This document shows, piece by piece, positions 61,782 to 64,000 of a DNA stretch of 64,000 bases. The stretch lies in NCBI RefSeq assembly GCF_024746815.1, contig NZ_CP080526.1, positions 124,001 to 188,000 of the forward strand. Reading direction: 5' to 3'. Made by a program: the position numbers and the translations under genes. The DNA comes from Mesorhizobium sp. AR07. Lineage in GTDB: Bacteria; Pseudomonadota; Alphaproteobacteria; Rhizobiales; Rhizobiaceae. Position 1 is the stretch's first letter. Each line of letters starts with the position of its first letter. Under the pieces are notes generated by a model, which saw only the letters and a list, made by a program, of their open reading frames with translations, was not told where the DNA came from and did not search any database.

Positions 61782-62948
61782 TCAGGCGGCCTTTGAGGAG
61801 CGCCCGGCCGTGTTGCCGCGTTCCTTTATGACGTGCAGGACGCGATCGATGTCGGAAGCGGTGTTGAACATGGCAAGCGAGATGCGAACGCCATCGCGCT
61901 CGGGCGAGACGCGCACATCCTTGGAGGCAAAGTAGTCGATCCATTCATCGGCTGGCAGCGCGGCGACGTAGATATGCGGAGCACGGGTGGAGCGGTCGCG
62001 GGGGCCAACAAGCTTGATGTTGAGCGTATCAAGCCCCGCTAGGAGCCTGTCGCCCAAATCAAAACAATGAGCCTCAATCTTCTCGATGCCGATTTCGTTG
62101 ATCAGATTGAGAGCGGCGCCGAGCCCATGAATTGCCGGCAGGTTGAAGTTGCCGAGTTCGAAGCGGCCGGCCGTGGGAGCCAGTGCCATGTCGTCAGGGC
62201 GGGCGATGAAGTCCGCTGGCGGATTTCCAAGGCTGATTGCCGCAAGATACGCAGGCTCCAATTCCGTGCGGGTGCGATCCCAATAGAGCAGGCCCAGACC
62301 TTGGGGAACGAGGAGTCCCTTGTGCGTCCCGGAGCCGATGAAGGTGGCGCCGACTTTCTTCGCATCGATCGGCACGACGCCGACCGCCTGCATGATATCG
62401 ATGACGAAGTAGAGGTTCTTTTCCTTGCAGAGCGCACCTACGCTTTCGATATCGAAGCGATGGCCTGAATGGAAGGCCACATGCGACATCGAGATAGCTT
62501 TGGTATTGGCGTCGAGGTGCGGGCGGAAGCTGTCGGCGTTGACGATTTCCGTCATGAGAATGAAGCGGACCTCGACGCCCTTCTTTCTCAGGTTCAGGAA
62601 TGCGTACGTGTTGTTGGGATGGTCGCCATGGATCATCAGAACATTGTCGCCCGCCTTTAGCGGAAGAGCGTTCGCGGCAATGTTCATCGCTTCGGACGTG
62701 TTTTTCGTGAATGCGATTTCTTCAGTGGCCGCGCTCAACAAAGCCGCGACCTTGGCCCGAGTTTCCTCCATGCGGTCAATCCACACGGATTTCGGACCAG
62801 CTGTCTCATAACTTTCCTTTATAAAAGCTTCAAAGGCGTGCTTGACGGGCGTTGACATCGGCGCCTGGAAGCCGGAGTCGAGGTAGGTCATTTTCCCGAC
62901 GACAGGAAATAGCTTCCTCACCGCCTCAACATCATAATACTGCGTCAT
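61782..62948 (-). CDS. class V aminotransferase (cysteine-desulfurase/lyase-like)
   Basis: 388 residues. KMTYLDSGFQAPMSTPVKHAFEAFI, EEIAFTKNTSEAMNIAANAL, NVLMIHGDHPNNTYAFLNL, KAISMSHVAFHSGHRFDIESV, LYFVIDIMQAVGVVPIDAKK, FIGSGTHKGLLVPQGLGLLYW with the PLP lysine, and RVSPERDGVRISLAMFNTASDIDRVL. No cysteine-desulfurase active-site loop (SGSACxS) is present, so it is more likely an aminotransferase, epimerase or C-S/C-N lyase. First gene of the minus-strand operon; it probably starts breakdown of the inducing amino compound. Confidence 0.83.
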   Translation of the reverse strand: MTQYYDVEAVRKLFPVVGKMTYLDSGFQAPMSTPVKHAFEAFIKESYETAGPKSVWIDRMEETRAKVAALLSAATEEIAFTKNTSEAMNIAANALPLKAGDNVLMIHGDHPNNTYAFLNLRKKGVEVRFILMTEIVNADSFRPHLDANTKAISMSHVAFHSGHRFDIESVGALCKEKNLYFVIDIMQAVGVVPIDAKKVGATFIGSGTHKGLLVPQGLGLLYWDRTRTELEPAYLAAISLGNPPADFIARPDDMALAPTAGRFELGNFNLPAIHGLGAALNLINEIGIEKIEAHCFDLGDRLLAGLDTLNIKLVGPRDRSTRAPHIYVAALPADEWIDYFASKDVRVSPERDGVRISLAMFNTASDIDRVLHVIKERGNTAGRSSKAA

Positions 62949-63636
62949 CTATCTCTCCGATTCGGCTAGCCGCCGCTGCTCGCCGCGGGGTGAGCCACGC
63001 CCTTGTCGTCCGGCACATAGGCGACGCTATTTGCACGCACGTTGTTCATTGCGCTGCACAATTTTCGCTTGCGAGCAGCAATGGCAAAAGCATATGTAAA
63101 AAGAGCTATCGGTCCACCATTATATCGTTTAGCGGACTTGTTTATTCCGAAAAATGATAATACATGAGGATCTTGCCTCTTGAAGGCGCTCTGGCTGCGC
63201 ATCCAGCTCGCTAGCCAGCGGCGCATTGAGGATTGTAGCAAGCGTCATGGCGAGCCGCATGCAGTCCCGCCATGCAGCCAGTAAGTAAAACACAGCAGCG
63301 AAGGTTGCTTCGTCCGCGCTCTGTAATCGATGGAAGAGGGATTGGAGTGCGAAGGCGTCTAACCCCATTCACCAGTACACGCCGAAAGGGAGACGGTTAA
63401 AAAAACGAGGTCTGGCGTCGAGCAAAGCCAGCTCGCCTGCAGCATTAACAGGGCAAAGCGCGCGCCGTAGGGTGATCCATGTTCCCCATAAGGGGCATCA
63501 ACTGCTCATCGACGACTGAACTGATCACTAAGACAATCGGCCCTCTAATCTTACTGAGTCAGAAAGTCGCGGCTGAGGTGGGATTCGCCGGAAGTTGGGT
63601 GTGATAGGGTGCTGATTCACGGGATTGGTCAGCGCC
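62949..63636. other. intergenic region before the class V aminotransferase operon and IS701
   Basis: No supported gene. 63090-63170 is AT-rich with TTATATCGTTTAGCGGAC and CCGAAAAATGATAATACATG, good promoter material for the minus-strand operon. From about 63560 the text belongs to the IS701 left end. The open frame 63129-63368 (minus) has no recognised motif. Confidence 0.4.
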
Positions 63637-64000
63637 ATGGTCAGCGAGAACGGCAGCGAAGCGACTGCATTTGATGGGTATGTTGAGGCACTGATCGAAG
63701 TCATCGGCCACGCCGATCGGGCGGATCCGCTTCGGGATTATTGTACGGGTCTGATGATGCCGGTGGCGCGCAAAAGCGTCGAACCGTTGGCGGCGATAAC
63801 GGCGCCGGCGCGCGTTTCAGCCAAGCACCAGTCACTTTTGCATTTCGTGGGACAAGCGCCCTGGTCGGATGAAGCGCTGATGGCGCGGGTTCGTGATTGG
63901 GCTTTACCGCGCATGATTGAGCGCGGCGGTGCGATCACCGCATGGATTGTCGATGACACAGGCTTTCCAAAGAAGGGCAAGCATTCGGTCGGCGTTGCGC
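63637..64000 (+). CDS. IS701-family transposase, N-terminal part, runs off window
   Basis: From ATG 63637, 121 residues are visible: YVEALIEVIGHADRADPLRDYCTGLMMPVARKSVEPLAAI, SAKHQSLLHFVGQAPWSDEALM and ITAWIVDDTGFPKKGKHSVGVA, where VDDTGFPKKG contains the first catalytic Asp of IS701 DDE transposases. Intact so far. The left end of the element should lie between about 63555 and 63636. Confidence 0.88.
   Translation, partial: MVSENGSEATAFDGYVEALIEVIGHADRADPLRDYCTGLMMPVARKSVEPLAAITAPARVSAKHQSLLHFVGQAPWSDEALMARVRDWALPRMIERGGAITAWIVDDTGFPKKGKHSVGVA

Noticed and set aside
1..64000. tRNA, rRNA, CRISPR, nod-box and attachment-site searches by eye
   Set aside because: No cloverleaf-like sequence, spaced short repeats, nod-box text or flanking att repeats could be supported.

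Overview
The window looks like an accessory (symbiosis-island or integrative-element type) segment from an alphaproteobacterium of the Rhizobiales, closest in style to Mesorhizobium or relatives. This is judged from GC-rich codon use, a full VirB/VirD4 apparatus, a TraR-type remnant, MocR/EnuR-type regulation, Ehu-like ectoine transport and the mix of IS families. No tRNA, rRNA, CRISPR array or replication origin was recognised.

Layout: (a) 1-2589 is a junkyard of decayed genes: a PaiB-like gene, a frameshifted XRE-cupin regulator, a fragment of a Cys/Met-metabolism PLP enzyme, a LysE exporter whose parts are in the wrong order, and a frameshifted Lrp regulator. (b) 2724-5635 holds an aldehyde dehydrogenase with one in-frame amber codon, next to an intact class III aminotransferase. 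(c) 6070-17913 is a well-preserved catabolic island: a MocR (EnuR-like) regulator divergent from an Ehu-type ABC importer, an ectoine hydrolase (DoeA), an M20 amidohydrolase, a EutA-like Asp/Glu-racemase family protein, a D-2-hydroxyacid dehydrogenase-like protein, an amidase and a second DoeA-like M24 protein. (d) 18050-31062 (minus strand) is a complete type IV secretion system, virB1 to virB11 plus virD4, with a second lytic transglycosylase. No relaxase lies in the window. (e) 31150-37841 is a satellite region. It includes exported proteins, a nuclease-fold protein and a small membrane protein. It also has a tightly overlapping four-gene cassette: response regulator, FkbM methyltransferase, molybdopterin-oxidoreductase-fold periplasmic protein and sensor kinase. 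A double-HTH regulator follows. A 14-bp motif (TAGTAAAGTGTCAA) recurs upstream of virB1, 31150, virB8 and, degenerate, 36724, always reading toward the gene.

(f) 37842-41710 is a poorly coding stretch with an unknown gene, a GrpB fragment, half of an ISL3 element and a broken traR-like gene. (g) 41850-46218 is a phosphonate region: a phnN remnant, a DUF1045 protein, phosphonopyruvate hydrolase, an aminotransferase and a class IV aminotransferase. (h) 46502-48215 is IS debris: an IS1380-like tail, the other ISL3 half in opposite orientation, an IS6 transposase and a decayed resolvase. (i) 48401-56049 holds a two-component pair, a second OmpR regulator and an RND efflux pair whose permease has a 3-prime frameshift. 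(j) 56050-57178 is an ISKra4-like element with 23-bp perfect ends. (k) 57225-62948 (minus) is a formaldehyde-linked operon: broken class III aminotransferase, Gfa-like protein, glutathione-dependent formaldehyde dehydrogenase, aspartase and class V aminotransferase. (l) 63637 to the end is the start of an IS701 transposase.

The best candidates for undescribed biology are the RR-FkbM-SUOX-kinase cassette beside the secretion system together with the shared regulatory motif, and the Doe/Eut-like operon that carries two hydrolases but no visible DoeB/EutE. All identifications come from reading motifs by eye; no database search was run.
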